Positions 40,695 to 49,973 of a stretch of 61,549 nucleotides of DNA are shown piece by piece. This DNA comes from Streptomyces sparsogenes. GTDB lineage: Bacteria > Actinomycetota > Actinomycetes > Streptomycetales > Streptomycetaceae. The stretch spans positions 1 to 61,549 of the forward strand of contig NZ_MAXF01000159.1 in the NCBI RefSeq assembly GCF_001704635.1, written 5' to 3'. Below the pieces are notes generated by a model. That model was not told the origin of the DNA. It did no database searches and saw only the letters and a program-made list of their open reading frames with translations. The translations under genes were made by a program, and so were the position numbers. Numbering within the stretch: position 1 is the stretch's first letter; each line of letters begins with the position of its first letter.

Positions 40695-42116
40695 ATGGCA
40701 GGCGGGCTGGTCGAACTCCGCTCGATCGATGTCGTCCCCGACAACGAGCGACATGGCAGGGCATTCTCACAGTTCACGCTCTGGCTCGGGGCGAATCTCC
40801 AGATCACGGCCGTCGTCACCGGCGCCCTCGCCGTCGTGTTCGGCGGCGACGTGGTCTGGTCGATCGTCGGTCTGCTGGTCGGGAACCTCCTCGGTGGCGC
40901 GGTCATGGCCCTGCACTCGGCACAGGGGCCGAAGCTGGGGTTGCCGCAGATGATCCAGTCGCGGGCCCAGTTCGGGGTGTACGGCGCCGTCGTGCCCCTG
41001 TTGCTGGTGGTCGTCATGTACATCGGCTTCTTCGCGAGCGGCAGTGTGCTGGCGGGGCAGGCGGTGGGCGAGCTGACGCACACCGACGACACGACCGGCA
41101 TCGTCGTCTTCGCCGTCGTCACGGCGCTGATGGCGGCGGTCGGCTACCGGGTCATCCACACGCTGGGCCGGGTCGCGAGCGTGATCTGCGCCCTGGCCTT
41201 CGTCTACCTGGGCATCCGGCTGCTGGACCGGGCGGACGTCGGGGCGCTGCTCGGCGACGCGCACTTCTCGTTCCCGATGTTCCTGCTGGCGGTGTCCCTG
41301 TCGGCGTCCTGGCAACTGGCCTTCGGCCCGTACGTGGCGGACTACTCGCGCTATCTGCCCCGTACGACCTCGCCCAAGGCCACCTTCTGGTGGACCCTGT
41401 CGGGCTCGGCGCTCGGCTCGCAGTGGTCGATGACGTTCGGCGTGCTGGTGGCGGCCACGGCCGGGGAGAAGTTCCTGGCCAGCCAGGTCGGCTATGTCGT
41501 CGCGCTGGGCGGCACGGGCGCGGTGGCCTCGTTCTTCTACTTCGTGATCGCCCTGGGCAAGCTCACCATCAACGTCCTCAACACCTACGGCGGCTTCATG
41601 TCGCTGGTGACCGGCGTCAGCGGCTTCCAGGGGCGGCGGGTGCTGTCGCGGGGCGGCCGGGCCGCGTACATCGCCCTGATCATGGTGGCGGGGACCGCGA
41701 TCGCCCTCCTGGGCAAGGACAGCTTCCTGTCCTCCTTCAAGGACTTCCTGCTGTTCCTGCTGACCTTCTTCACCCCGTGGTCGGCGATCAACCTGGTCGA
41801 CTACTACCTGATCTCCAAGGAGCGCTACGACATCCCCGCGCTCTCCGACCCGCGCGGCCGGTACGGGACCTGGCGCTGGGGCGCGCTGGCGGTGTACGCG
41901 GTCGGGCTGCTCGCGCAGCTGCCGTTCCTGGCGACGGGCTTCTACACCGGCCCGTGCGTCGAGCCGCTGGGCGGCGCGGACGTGTCGTGGATCGTGGGCC
42001 TGATCGTCCCCGCGCTGCTGTACTGGCTGGTGGCCCGGCGGGACACGGCACACCTCCCGGAGCCGGCGGCCGACGCGCCGGCCCCGGAGACGGAGGCGGT
42101 CGCGCCGCAGCGGTGA
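40695..42116 (+). CDS. NCS1-family purine/cytosine permease
   Basis: 473 residues with about 12 membrane segments. NCS1 hallmarks: FSQFTLWLGANLQITAVVTG (TM1), GPKLGLPQMIQSRAQFGVYG (TM2-3 loop), AFGPYVADYSRYLPRTTS and TPWSAINLVDYYLISKERYD. It imports a nucleobase, allantoin, hydantoin or vitamin with H+ or Na+. ATG 40695 used; GTG 40692 is equally possible. No catabolic enzyme adjoins it. Confidence 0.93.
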   Translation: MAGGLVELRSIDVVPDNERHGRAFSQFTLWLGANLQITAVVTGALAVVFGGDVVWSIVGLLVGNLLGGAVMALHSAQGPKLGLPQMIQSRAQFGVYGAVVPLLLVVVMYIGFFASGSVLAGQAVGELTHTDDTTGIVVFAVVTALMAAVGYRVIHTLGRVASVICALAFVYLGIRLLDRADVGALLGDAHFSFPMFLLAVSLSASWQLAFGPYVADYSRYLPRTTSPKATFWWTLSGSALGSQWSMTFGVLVAATAGEKFLASQVGYVVALGGTGAVASFFYFVIALGKLTINVLNTYGGFMSLVTGVSGFQGRRVLSRGGRAAYIALIMVAGTAIALLGKDSFLSSFKDFLLFLLTFFTPWSAINLVDYYLISKERYDIPALSDPRGRYGTWRWGALAVYAVGLLAQLPFLATGFYTGPCVEPLGGADVSWIVGLIVPALLYWLVARRDTAHLPEPAADAPAPETEAVAPQR

Positions 42117-42123
42117 CTCGGCG

Positions 42124-42153
42124 GCCCGGCCCGGGCGAAGGCCCGGGCCGGGC
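42124..42153 (+). terminator. Terminator hairpin after the NCS1 permease
   Basis: GCCCGGCCCGGGC (13 bp), loop GAAG, exact complement GCCCGGGCCGGGC; it starts 8 bp after the permease stop. Several further GC-only inverted repeats follow up to 42230, between the convergent permease and ASCH genes. Confidence 0.8.
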
Positions 42154-42227
42154 GGAGGGCCTCCCCGGGCAGGGCCCGGGCCGGGCGAGAGCCCCGTCAG
42201 AGGGGGCCCGGCTCGGGCGGGGGTCTG

Positions 42228-43046
42228 TCAGGCCAGCCACGCGCGAAGGCGTTCACTGAGCTGAACATCGTGCGGCAGCCGCTCCAGCTCGGGTGCGTCC
42301 ACCTCCACACCCTGCCGCCCGAGCAGGCCGGCCAGCGCGCTCCAGTGGGCGGCCGCCATCTGCTCCTGCGTCTCCCCGTCCATCGGCTCGTCCGGCCCGA
42401 CCACCGTCCGGGCCGTCCGCTCGATGTCCTCGACGGAGGTGGACGCCCGGATGTCCACTCCCCTGCCGTGTGCCGTCGAGCTCCAGCCACGGTCGTCGAG
42501 CAACACCAGTTCGCGGCCGTCCGCCAGGACGGCCGCGAGCCGTGCCGACACGGACAGCCGCCGAGTGTCGGTGGGACCGTCGTCCAGATCGACGTGAGTG
42601 ACCAGGCGGGTCACCACTGTCAGGCCCGGGTCGTCGAGCTCGACCACGCGGAAGCGTTCGGCCACGACGAGCGTGTCGTCGTCGACCACGGGGGTACGGC
42701 CCAGCAACTCGCTCACGCCGTCGCTCCGGAAGAACTCCTCGTGGGCCGCCCGCCACTGTGCCGCGTCGCGGTAGCCACGGCCCTCCGCTCGCGCGAAGTC
42801 GTCGTCGATCTCCTTCATGGGAACGACCCGCACGTCCACGAGCTCGATCGTGACGGCCGGACGCCCCTCGGAGTCGAGCACCGAGAACCGCCGGCCGGCC
42901 CGCGGTACCGCCTCCCCGGCGTGCTCGAAGATCTCCAGGAGGCCCGTGAGCGCGGTCTTCTCACCGCTCAGGATCGCCGCCACCCCACGGTCGCGCTCCG
43001 GACCGGGAAAGGCGAGTTCAAGAGTCGGAAGGTCGTCGTGTTCCAT
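42228..43046 (-). CDS. ASCH-domain protein
   Basis: About 272 residues. The N-terminal ASCH fold (about 1-110) has PERDRGVAAILSGEKTALTG and AVTIELVDVRVVPMKEIDDD, plus FARAEGRGYRDAAQWRAAHE, typical of the family (RNA-binding-like or nucleoside hydrolase/amidohydrolase). The second half (about 125-272) is not recognised. ATG 43046 is chosen; a longer frame upstream to 43268 is low-complexity. Cytoplasmic; role unknown. The 237 bp between it and the glucuronidase hold only GC-rich repeats and the divergent promoters. Confidence 0.85.
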   Translation of the reverse strand: MEHDDLPTLELAFPGPERDRGVAAILSGEKTALTGLLEIFEHAGEAVPRAGRRFSVLDSEGRPAVTIELVDVRVVPMKEIDDDFARAEGRGYRDAAQWRAAHEEFFRSDGVSELLGRTPVVDDDTLVVAERFRVVELDDPGLTVVTRLVTHVDLDDGPTDTRRLSVSARLAAVLADGRELVLLDDRGWSSTAHGRGVDIRASTSVEDIERTARTVVGPDEPMDGETQEQMAAAHWSALAGLLGRQGVEVDAPELERLPHDVQLSERLRAWLA

Positions 43047-43283
43047 CGCGCGAGCGTACGAACCCCCGACGCGATGATCAAGGGCGGCGCCGGGGTCGGC
43101 CCGCGGTGGCCCCCGGGGACGGCTGCCCCGGAAGCGGTTCGGCGGCCCTATCCCGGCGCCGCCTCCTCCCGGCGGCGCCCTCTCCCGGCGGCGCCCGGCG
43201 CCCGGCATACTTGGGCCGCCCGCCCTCGCCCGACCGCCTGGGCGCTCTCGGGCGCGCTCGATCCTCACTGCTCAGGGGTGTCC

Positions 43284-45329
43284 GTGACAGCATCCGCATC
43301 CGTGCTTCCCTCCGTACCGTCGCTGCCCGGCAGCGTGGACCCGGCGTGGCTGCCGCCCGAGGTGTTCCGTCCGCTCGGGTCCCGGCGCACGCTGATCCGC
43401 GGCGCGGGCCCGCTGGTGGACACGGTGCACGCGGAAGTGGCGGACGCCTGCTCACGGTTCGGTGGCCGGGTGGCGAGGGACGCGCGGGAGCTGGGCGGGC
43501 CGGGGGACCTGGTGCTGGAGCTGGGCGAGGGCGGTGCCCCGGACGGGCTCGGGGACGAGGGGTTCGTGCTGGCGCGGGCGGATGGCGTCACACGGGTGGG
43601 GGCCGCCGGGCAGGCCGGACTGCTGTACGGGCTGTTCCACCTGGTGCGGCTCGGCGAGGCGGCGTTCCGGGGCGAGCGGGCGCGTGAGACGCACCGTCCG
43701 GCGCTGGGCTCGCGGATGCTGGACCACTGGGACAACGTGGCGGTGCATCCGGTGATGGGCCAGGTCGAGCGGGGGTATTCGGGCGGTTCGCTGTTCTGGC
43801 GGGACGGTCTGGCGCGGGGCTCGCGGGACGACCTGGAGCGGGTGCGGTGGTACGGCAGGCTGCTCGCCGCGTGCGGCGTCAACGCGGTCGCCGTCAACAA
43901 CGTGAATGTGCACGAGGCCGAAGCCCACCTGCTGACCGACCGGGTGGGCGAGGTGGCCGCGATCGCGGAGGCGCTGCGCCCCTACGGAATCCGGACACAT
44001 CTGTCCGTCTCGTTCGCCGCGCCCGTCGTGCTCGGGGGCCTGGCCACCGCCGATCCGCTGGAGGGGGCGGTGGCCGACTGGTGGGCGGAGGCGACTCGCC
44101 GGGTGTACGCGGCGATACCGGACTTCGGCGGGTACGTGGTGAAGGCCGACTCGGAGGGGCAGCCCGGGCCGTTCGCCTACGGCCGCGGCCACGCGGACGG
44201 CGCCAACATGCTGGCCGCCGCGCTCGCCCCGTACGGCGGCACGGTGCACTGGCGGGCGTTCGTCTACAACCACCGGCAGGACTGGCGGGACCGGACGACG
44301 GACCGGGCGCGGGCGGCCTTCGACCACTTCGCCCCGCTGGACGGTGAGTTCGCGCCCCATGTGGTGCTCCAGGTGAAGCACGGGCCGATGGACTTCCAGG
44401 TGCGCGAGCCCGTGTCCCCGGTGATCGGCGCGATGCCGAACACCCGGCTGGCGGTGGAGATCCAGGCCACCCAGGAGTACACCGGGCAGCAGCGGCACGT
44501 GTGCTGGCTCGGGCCGATGTGGAGCGAAGCGCTGAGCTTCCGGCCGACGGGCGAGGAGGGGCCGAGCGTCGGCGAGCTGGCGCGCGGGGGTGGCCTGGTA
44601 GCGGTGTCGAACGCCGGCGACGACCCGTTCTGGACCGGACACCCGCTGGCGCAGGCCAACCTGTACGCGGTCGGCCGGCTGGCCTGGCAGCCCGACGCGG
44701 ATCCGGGCGCCGTGCTGGACGAGTGGATCGAGCTGTCCTTCGTGCCCGGCCGGACCGCCGACCCCGCACGGCTGCGCGAGGGGCTGCGGGCGGTGCTGGA
44801 CGGCTCGTGGCGGACGTACGAGAAGTACACGGCGCCCCTGGGCGTCGGCTTCATGGTGCAGCCGGGACACCACTACGGCCCGAGCGTGGACGGCTACGAG
44901 TACAGCCCGTGGGGGACGTACCACTTCGCCGACCGGGACGGGGTCGGCGTCGACCGCAGCCGGGCGACCGGCACCGGGTTCGCGGGGCAGTACCCCACGC
45001 CGTGGGCGGAGGTGTACGAGTCGCCCGAGACCTGCCCGGACGAGCTGCTGCTCTTCTTCCACCACGTGCCGTACGGCCATGTGCTGCACAGCGGCGACAC
45101 GGTGATCCAGCACATCTACGACACCCACTTCGAAGGCGTGGCGGAGGTCGAGGAGGCCCGCCGGGTGTGGGCCGGGCTCGCGGATCTGATGGGTGCGGCG
45201 CGCCACGCCAGGGTGGCGGAGCGCTACGAGGAGCAGCTCCGCGGCGCCCGCGAGTGGCGGGATCACATCAACACGTACTTCTTCCGGAAGTCCGGCGTGC
45301 CGGACGCCCGCGGGCGCCGCATCCACTGA
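43284..45329 (+). CDS. Alpha-glucuronidase, glycoside hydrolase family 67
   Basis: 681 residues, full length for GH67. Three parts: N-terminal beta/alpha domain (about 30-140), catalytic barrel with GYVVKADSEGQPGPFAYGRG (general acid Glu), LVAVSNAG and LAVEIQATQEYTGQQRHVCW (Asp/Glu pair region), and the C-terminal helical dimer domain with MVQPGHHYGPSVDGYEYSPW. It removes 4-O-methyl-glucuronic acid from xylo-oligosaccharides. No signal peptide, so it acts inside the cell on imported aldouronic acids. GTG start. No xylan transporter or xylanase adjoins it. Confidence 0.95.
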   Translation: MTASASVLPSVPSLPGSVDPAWLPPEVFRPLGSRRTLIRGAGPLVDTVHAEVADACSRFGGRVARDARELGGPGDLVLELGEGGAPDGLGDEGFVLARADGVTRVGAAGQAGLLYGLFHLVRLGEAAFRGERARETHRPALGSRMLDHWDNVAVHPVMGQVERGYSGGSLFWRDGLARGSRDDLERVRWYGRLLAACGVNAVAVNNVNVHEAEAHLLTDRVGEVAAIAEALRPYGIRTHLSVSFAAPVVLGGLATADPLEGAVADWWAEATRRVYAAIPDFGGYVVKADSEGQPGPFAYGRGHADGANMLAAALAPYGGTVHWRAFVYNHRQDWRDRTTDRARAAFDHFAPLDGEFAPHVVLQVKHGPMDFQVREPVSPVIGAMPNTRLAVEIQATQEYTGQQRHVCWLGPMWSEALSFRPTGEEGPSVGELARGGGLVAVSNAGDDPFWTGHPLAQANLYAVGRLAWQPDADPGAVLDEWIELSFVPGRTADPARLREGLRAVLDGSWRTYEKYTAPLGVGFMVQPGHHYGPSVDGYEYSPWGTYHFADRDGVGVDRSRATGTGFAGQYPTPWAEVYESPETCPDELLLFFHHVPYGHVLHSGDTVIQHIYDTHFEGVAEVEEARRVWAGLADLMGAARHARVAERYEEQLRGAREWRDHINTYFFRKSGVPDARGRRIH

Positions 45330-45349
45330 GGGCGTTCCACGGGTTCCGC

Positions 45350-45366
45350 GTACCGTCTGGTGGTAC
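45350..45366. promoter_or_regulatory. Inverted repeat GTACC-GTCTGGT-GGTAC
   Basis: Five-bp arms with a 7-bp centre, 37 bp upstream of the IclR start; GGTTCC and CAGACC around it extend the symmetry weakly. A candidate autoregulatory IclR site. Confidence 0.5.
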
Positions 45367-45402
45367 GTTCAGACCGTTGTGACGAGCTGACGGGATGTAC
45401 GG

Positions 45403-46185
45403 GTGGAGCGAGGCGGCGTGCAGAAGACGTCTGGTGAGGGTGGCGAGGGTGTGCGCAGCGTGCTGCGGGCACTGGATCTGCTGGCGCTGTTCGACGACAC
45501 CCACCGTTCGCGCACGGTGCGGGAGCTGATCGACGAGTCAGGGTTGGCGAAGTCCACGGTGGTGCGCCTGGTGGCCACGCTGGAGCAGCGCGGGCTGTTG
45601 TGGAGCAGGGGAGACGGCCGGCTGACGGCCGGCGCGGGGCTGCTGCGGTGGGCGGCCCTCGCCCAGGACGCCTGGCGGCTGCCGCCGGAGGCTCAGGCGT
45701 GTCTGCGCGAGGTGTCGGAGCGTTCCGGCGGCGAGTCGTCCCGCATCTACGTCCAGCAGGGGACCTTCCGGGTGTGCGTGGCCCAGCACGAGGGCACCCA
45801 GCCGTTGCGCCATGTGGTGCGCGTGGGCGAGGAGATGCCGCTGTGGGCGGGGGCCTCCGGGCATGTGCTGCTGACCGGTGCGGACGGCCGGCAGCTGCGC
45901 CGCGTGGCCGCGGCCGCCGGGCGGGGGGAGGCCTTCGAGGAGGAGCTGGCCGCTCGGGTGCGCCGGGCGGCCGAGCGGGGCTGGGCCGTCAGCCACGGGG
46001 AGCGCGAGGACGGGGTCTCGGCGATCGCCGCGCCCGTCACCGACGAGGACGGCCGGGTCGTGGCCGCGGTCGGCCTCGGCGGGCCGACGAGCCGGTTCAC
46101 CGACGAGCGGGTGGAGCGGTTCGCTCCCCTGCTCGCCGACGCGGGCCGGGCCCTGTCGCGGCTGCGGTTCATCGGCGGCCGCTGA
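45403..46185 (+). CDS. IclR-family transcriptional regulator
   Basis: 260 residues. wHTH: GVRSVLRALDLLALFDDTHR then VRELIDESGLAKSTVVRLVA; effector domain with PLWAGASGHVLLTGADGRQL and AVSHGEREDGVSAIAAPVTD (serine-rich pocket typical of organic-acid sensors). GTG 45403 (alternative GTG 45418). It converges with the lyase/CoA-transferase operon and follows the glucuronidase; which of the two it controls cannot be told, but IclR members commonly regulate acid catabolism like the former. Confidence 0.92.
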   Translation: MERGGVQKTSGEGGEGVRSVLRALDLLALFDDTHRSRTVRELIDESGLAKSTVVRLVATLEQRGLLWSRGDGRLTAGAGLLRWAALAQDAWRLPPEAQACLREVSERSGGESSRIYVQQGTFRVCVAQHEGTQPLRHVVRVGEEMPLWAGASGHVLLTGADGRQLRRVAAAAGRGEAFEEELAARVRRAAERGWAVSHGEREDGVSAIAAPVTDEDGRVVAAVGLGGPTSRFTDERVERFAPLLADAGRALSRLRFIGGR

Positions 46186-46233
46186 CCCCGCGGCGCCCGG
46201 CGGGCCGGCGCGGGGACGCGGGGCACGGGTCGG

Positions 46234-47106
46234 TCATCGGCGTTCCCCCGGGGGCAGGTCGCGGGGGGCCGCTCCCTCGTAGCCGGGGAGCAGGGGGCGG
46301 GGCAGGGGGCCCTTGATGCGGGCGCCGGCGGCCTTTTCCTCCCAGGCGTGGGCGAGGATGCCGACACTCCGGGAGAGGACGAACAGGCCGCGGCCGAGCT
46401 CGGGCGGGAAGCCGAGTTCGCGGTAGACGATGGCGGTGGCGCCGTCGATGTTCATGGGGACGGGGCGGGGGCGGCCGGCGGCCAGGGCGCGCTCCAGGGC
46501 GAGGCCCGCGCGCAGGGCGCCGCCCGGTGTGTCGCCGTCGGCGGCCGCCTGGCCGACGAGGGTGAGCAGTGGGTCGCGGCGCGGGTCGCGGGGGTGGAAG
46601 CGGTGGCCGAAGCCGGGGATGTGGCGTCGGGCGGCGCGGTACTCCCTGACCAGGTGGGTGGCGGCCTCGTCGGGGCCGGCGCCATCGGCCACTGCCTCTT
46701 CGAGGCGGGCGAGGACTTCCATGCACTGCTGGCCGGCGCCGCCGTGGACGTCGCCGAGCAGGTTCACGCCGGTGGCGACCGCGTTGTTGAGGCCGGTGCC
46801 GCAGGTCGCGGCCATCCGGGCGGCGGCGATGGAGGGGGCCTGGGGGCCGTGGTCCACGGCGGCGACGAGCGCGGCCTCCAACAGCCGGCCCTGGGCGGCG
46901 GTGGGCAGGTCGCCCCGGAGCATCAGCCAGATCTGCTCGGCGAAGCTGACCTGGCCGATGAGCTGTTGTACGGGGTAGCCGCGCAGCAGGATCTCGCCGG
47001 GGCGGATGCGGCTGACGGCGGTGGACCACCAGCCGGTGACGTCGTCGAGTGACGGTGACGCGGCAGGGGCGGGGGCGGGTTCGGTAGCGGGGGTGCGGGT
47101 GGTCAT
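46234..47106 (-). CDS. Citryl-CoA lyase-like protein (citrate synthase superfamily)
   Basis: 290 residues, shorter than citrate synthase (about 370-430) and like the stand-alone citryl-CoA-lyase module. Catalytic triad visible: His in DVHGGAGQQCMEVLARLEEA, His in IPGFGHRFHPRDPRRDP, Asp in PMNIDGATAIVYRELGF. It should cleave (or form) a citryl-CoA-type ester to acetyl-CoA and an oxo-acid. Its ATG overlaps the stop of the CoA transferase (ATGA), so the two are co-translated: CoA transfer first, cleavage second (inference). Confidence 0.9.
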   Translation of the reverse strand: MTTRTPATEPAPAPAASPSLDDVTGWWSTAVSRIRPGEILLRGYPVQQLIGQVSFAEQIWLMLRGDLPTAAQGRLLEAALVAAVDHGPQAPSIAAARMAATCGTGLNNAVATGVNLLGDVHGGAGQQCMEVLARLEEAVADGAGPDEAATHLVREYRAARRHIPGFGHRFHPRDPRRDPLLTLVGQAAADGDTPGGALRAGLALERALAAGRPRPVPMNIDGATAIVYRELGFPPELGRGLFVLSRSVGILAHAWEEKAAGARIKGPLPRPLLPGYEGAAPRDLPPGERR

Positions 47107-48374
47107 ATGCTGCCCTGTTCCTTCAGTGCGGTGATCTCGTCGTCGCTGTAGCCGAGTTCGGCCAGGACGGTGTGGGTGTGCTCGCCCAGGAGCGGGGGCG
47201 GTGCCGGGGTGTCGACGGCCCGGCCGTCGACCCGGAAGGGGCTGGCGAGTACGCGCAGGGGGCGGTCGCGGCCGTCGGGGAAGGGCAGGGCGCGGACGAA
47301 GTCGCGTGCGGCCAGTTGCTCCAGGCCGAGGGCGTCGGGGACGGACAGCACGCGGGCGGCGGGGACGCCGGCGTCGGAGAGGATCTCCTCCCACTCCTTG
47401 GCGGTGCGCGGCGCGAGGGCCTTCTCGAGTTCGTCGCGCAGTTGCTCGCGGTGGTCCTTGCGGCCGGCGGGGTGGGCGAAGCGCGGGTCGGTCAGGAGGT
47501 CTTCGCGGCCGGTCAGGCGGCACAGGGTGGCGAACTGCTGCTGTCGGTTGGCGGCGATGTTGAGGTGGCCGTCGGCCGTGCGGAAGGTTCCGGAGGGCGC
47601 GGCGGTGAAGTTCTCGTTGCCCATCGGCCGGGGCGGTCGGCCGGTGATCAGGTAGTTGGAGGTCACCCAGCCCATCGCGGTGAGCGCGGCCTCGAGCATG
47701 GAGACGTCGAGGAAGGCGCCGCGCCCGGTGCGCTCGCGGCGGACGAGCGCGGCGGCGACGGCGTAGGCGGCCGCCATGCCGCCCAGGGTGTCGGCCACGG
47801 GGAAGCCCGCGCGCAGCGGGTCGCCTCCGGGGGTGCCGGTGACGCTCATCATGCCGGACAGGCCCTGCACGATCTGGTCGTAGGCGGGGCGGGTGCGCAT
47901 GGGGCCGGTCTGGCCGAAGCCGGAGACGGCGCAGTACACCAGGCGCGGGTTCTCCTGCTTCAGAACGTCCCAGCCCAGCCCCAGTCGGTCCATGACGCCG
48001 GGCCGGAAGTTCTCGATGAGCACGTCCGCGTCGTGGGCCGCGCGCAGCAGTGCCGCGCGGCCGCGCTCGTCCTTGAGGTTGAGGGTGAGCGAGCGCTTGC
48101 CCGCGTTCTGGGCGAGGAACGAGGCGCCGAGGAGGTCGTCGCCGAGCGCCCGGTCCGCGCCCAGCTGCCGGGCCAGGTCTCCGCTGCCGGGCATCTCGAC
48201 CTTGATGACATCGGCGCCGTGCAGGGCGAGTTGATAGCCGGCGAGCGGGCCGGCCAGGACGTTGGTCAGGTCCAGCACCCGTACGCCGTCGAGGAGGGCC
48301 GGCGTGTCCGCCGCGCCCTGGGGCGGGGCGGGGTCGGCCTCCGGGGTCTGCGGGGCTGCTTGGGTCTCGGTCAA
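47103..48374 (-). CDS. CaiB/BaiF-type CoA transferase (type III)
   Basis: About 423 residues. Start of fold PALLDGVRVLDLTNVLAGPL; VIKVEMPGSGDLARQLGADR; NAGKRSLTLNLKDERGRAAL; catalytic Asp near YDQIVQGLSGMMSVTGTPGG (after GFGQTGPMRTRPAYDQ). It moves CoA from one acid to another, for example succinyl-CoA to a dicarboxylate. TTG 48374 is chosen since GGAGG stands 9 nt upstream; a frame reaching 48596 has no such site. Coupled to the lyase downstream and divergent from an MHS transporter: uptake, activation and cleavage of an organic acid. Confidence 0.92.
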   Translation of the reverse strand: MTETQAAPQTPEADPAPPQGAADTPALLDGVRVLDLTNVLAGPLAGYQLALHGADVIKVEMPGSGDLARQLGADRALGDDLLGASFLAQNAGKRSLTLNLKDERGRAALLRAAHDADVLIENFRPGVMDRLGLGWDVLKQENPRLVYCAVSGFGQTGPMRTRPAYDQIVQGLSGMMSVTGTPGGDPLRAGFPVADTLGGMAAAYAVAAALVRRERTGRGAFLDVSMLEAALTAMGWVTSNYLITGRPPRPMGNENFTAAPSGTFRTADGHLNIAANRQQQFATLCRLTGREDLLTDPRFAHPAGRKDHREQLRDELEKALAPRTAKEWEEILSDAGVPAARVLSVPDALGLEQLAARDFVRALPFPDGRDRPLRVLASPFRVDGRAVDTPAPPPLLGEHTHTVLAELGYSDDEITALKEQGSI

Positions 48375-48556
48375 GGGCGCGAACCTCCGATGCGGTGCGG
48401 ATTGCGGGGTGGCGTGGGGCGGTCCGGTGCGGCCGCGCACAGCCGGTCGGCGCGACCCCTTGCCACGGGGAGTGCCTGTCCATAACATCACCGAACCACA
48501 CAGCGGCACAAGCGTGCCACCTGGCAGTACTGTCGCGAGAACGAAGGAGTCCCCCG

Positions 48557-49939
48557 ATGACCGAGGCAGCACCCGCGCGCCCAGCCCCTCCGCCACAGCG
48601 GGCGTTCGACCCGAAAATCGCCCTGACCGCGGTCTTCGGCACCACCATCGAGTGGTACGACTTCGCGCTCTACGGCACGGCCGCCGCGCTGGTCTTCAAC
48701 AAGGTCTACTTCCCCGACAGCGACCCGCTGGTCGGCTCGATCCTCGCGTACGGGACCTTCGCCATCGGCTTCCTCGCCCGCCCGCTCGGCGGCGCCTACT
48801 TCGGTGAACGGGGCGACACCCGCGGCCGCAAGGGCGTGATGGTCGCGACCCTGCTGCTGATGGGGCTGGCCACCACCGCCATCGGCCTGCTGCCCACCTA
48901 CGGGCAGATCGGCGTGGCGGCCCCGGTCCTGCTCACCCTGCTCCGCTTCGTCCAGGGCTTCGCCGCCGGTGGCGAGAAGACCGGTGCGCTCATCATCCTC
49001 TTCGAGAACGCGCCTCCGAAATGGCGCGGTCTGGCCACCTGTCTGCCCGCCATCGGCACGGGCACCGGCACCCTGCTGTCCACCGGCGTCTTCGCCCTGT
49101 GCACCAGCCTGCTGTCCGAGGGCGAACTCCTGTCCTGGGGCTGGCGGATACCGTTCCTGATCAGCGCCGCGCTGACCTTCTTCGGCCTGTGGGTACGCCG
49201 CTCCCTGCCGGAGACCGCAGAGTTCCGGCAGACCGCCGGGGACGCCGACGCCTCACCGGCTCCGCCCGTCCGGCTCCCGCTCCGCCGCCGCCTCGCCGCC
49301 AGCCGCTTCGTCACCGCCTGGCGCCGCTACCCGCAGGAGATGCTCATCGTCATCGGCGCCGGAGCCGCCGAGAACGCCGGCTACTACATCTTCGGGACCT
49401 TCGCGGTCACCTACGCCGAGGACCGGGGCCTGGCCACCACGGCCCTGCTCAGCGGCATCTCGCTGGTGGCCGCCCTGAAGCTGGTGACCGTACCGGCGTT
49501 CGGCGCCCTCTCGGACCGGGTGGGGCGGCGGCCGGTGTCGATCGGCGGAGCGCTGGTCCTGCTGCTCGCGGCCTGGCCGTTCTTCGAGGTCGTCGACGGC
49601 GGCCGGCCCTGGGCGGTCTGGCTGTTCCTCTTCATCACCCTCGGCATCGGCCAGTCCGCCATCCTCGGCTCCCAGCCCGCCTTCTTCGCCGAACTCTTCG
49701 ACACCAGCGTGCGCTTCAGCGCCATCGGGGTCGCCAACAACATCGGCACCGTCCTCACCGGCGGTCTCGCCCCCATGCTCGCCTCCGCGCTGCTCCTGTG
49801 GTTCGACCACTCGGTCACCGGTGTCGTCGTGTTCATCGCCCTGATGAGCGCCGTCACCGTGGTGACCGTGGCCCTGGCGAGGGAGACCCGGCACACCGAG
49901 AGCGCCCCCGTGGAGCGGACCCCGCAGCCCGCCCGGTGA
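48557..49939 (+). CDS. MFS transporter, MHS family
   Basis: 460 residues, about 12 membrane segments. MHS signature ALTAVFGTTIEWYDFALYGT and GERGDTRGRKGVMVATLLLM; mid-protein RFVQGFAAGGEKTGALIILF. It should bring in a di- or tricarboxylate for the divergent CoA-transferase/lyase pair. GAAGGAG lies about 8 nt before the ATG. The neighbouring IclR gene may control both sides. Confidence 0.93.
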   Translation: MTEAAPARPAPPPQRAFDPKIALTAVFGTTIEWYDFALYGTAAALVFNKVYFPDSDPLVGSILAYGTFAIGFLARPLGGAYFGERGDTRGRKGVMVATLLLMGLATTAIGLLPTYGQIGVAAPVLLTLLRFVQGFAAGGEKTGALIILFENAPPKWRGLATCLPAIGTGTGTLLSTGVFALCTSLLSEGELLSWGWRIPFLISAALTFFGLWVRRSLPETAEFRQTAGDADASPAPPVRLPLRRRLAASRFVTAWRRYPQEMLIVIGAGAAENAGYYIFGTFAVTYAEDRGLATTALLSGISLVAALKLVTVPAFGALSDRVGRRPVSIGGALVLLLAAWPFFEVVDGGRPWAVWLFLFITLGIGQSAILGSQPAFFAELFDTSVRFSAIGVANNIGTVLTGGLAPMLASALLLWFDHSVTGVVVFIALMSAVTVVTVALARETRHTESAPVERTPQPAR

Positions 49940-49973
49940 GGCGGTCTGCGGGGTCCGGCGAGCCCGCGGCCTC

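Noticed and set aside
42117..42230. Cluster of GC-only inverted repeats as a structured RNA
   Set aside because: Best explained as terminators between convergent genes; no conserved RNA motif visible.
46234..48648. One fused lyase/CoA-transferase protein
   Set aside because: The long frame covers the CoA transferase in the wrong frame; two genes overlap by ATGA instead.
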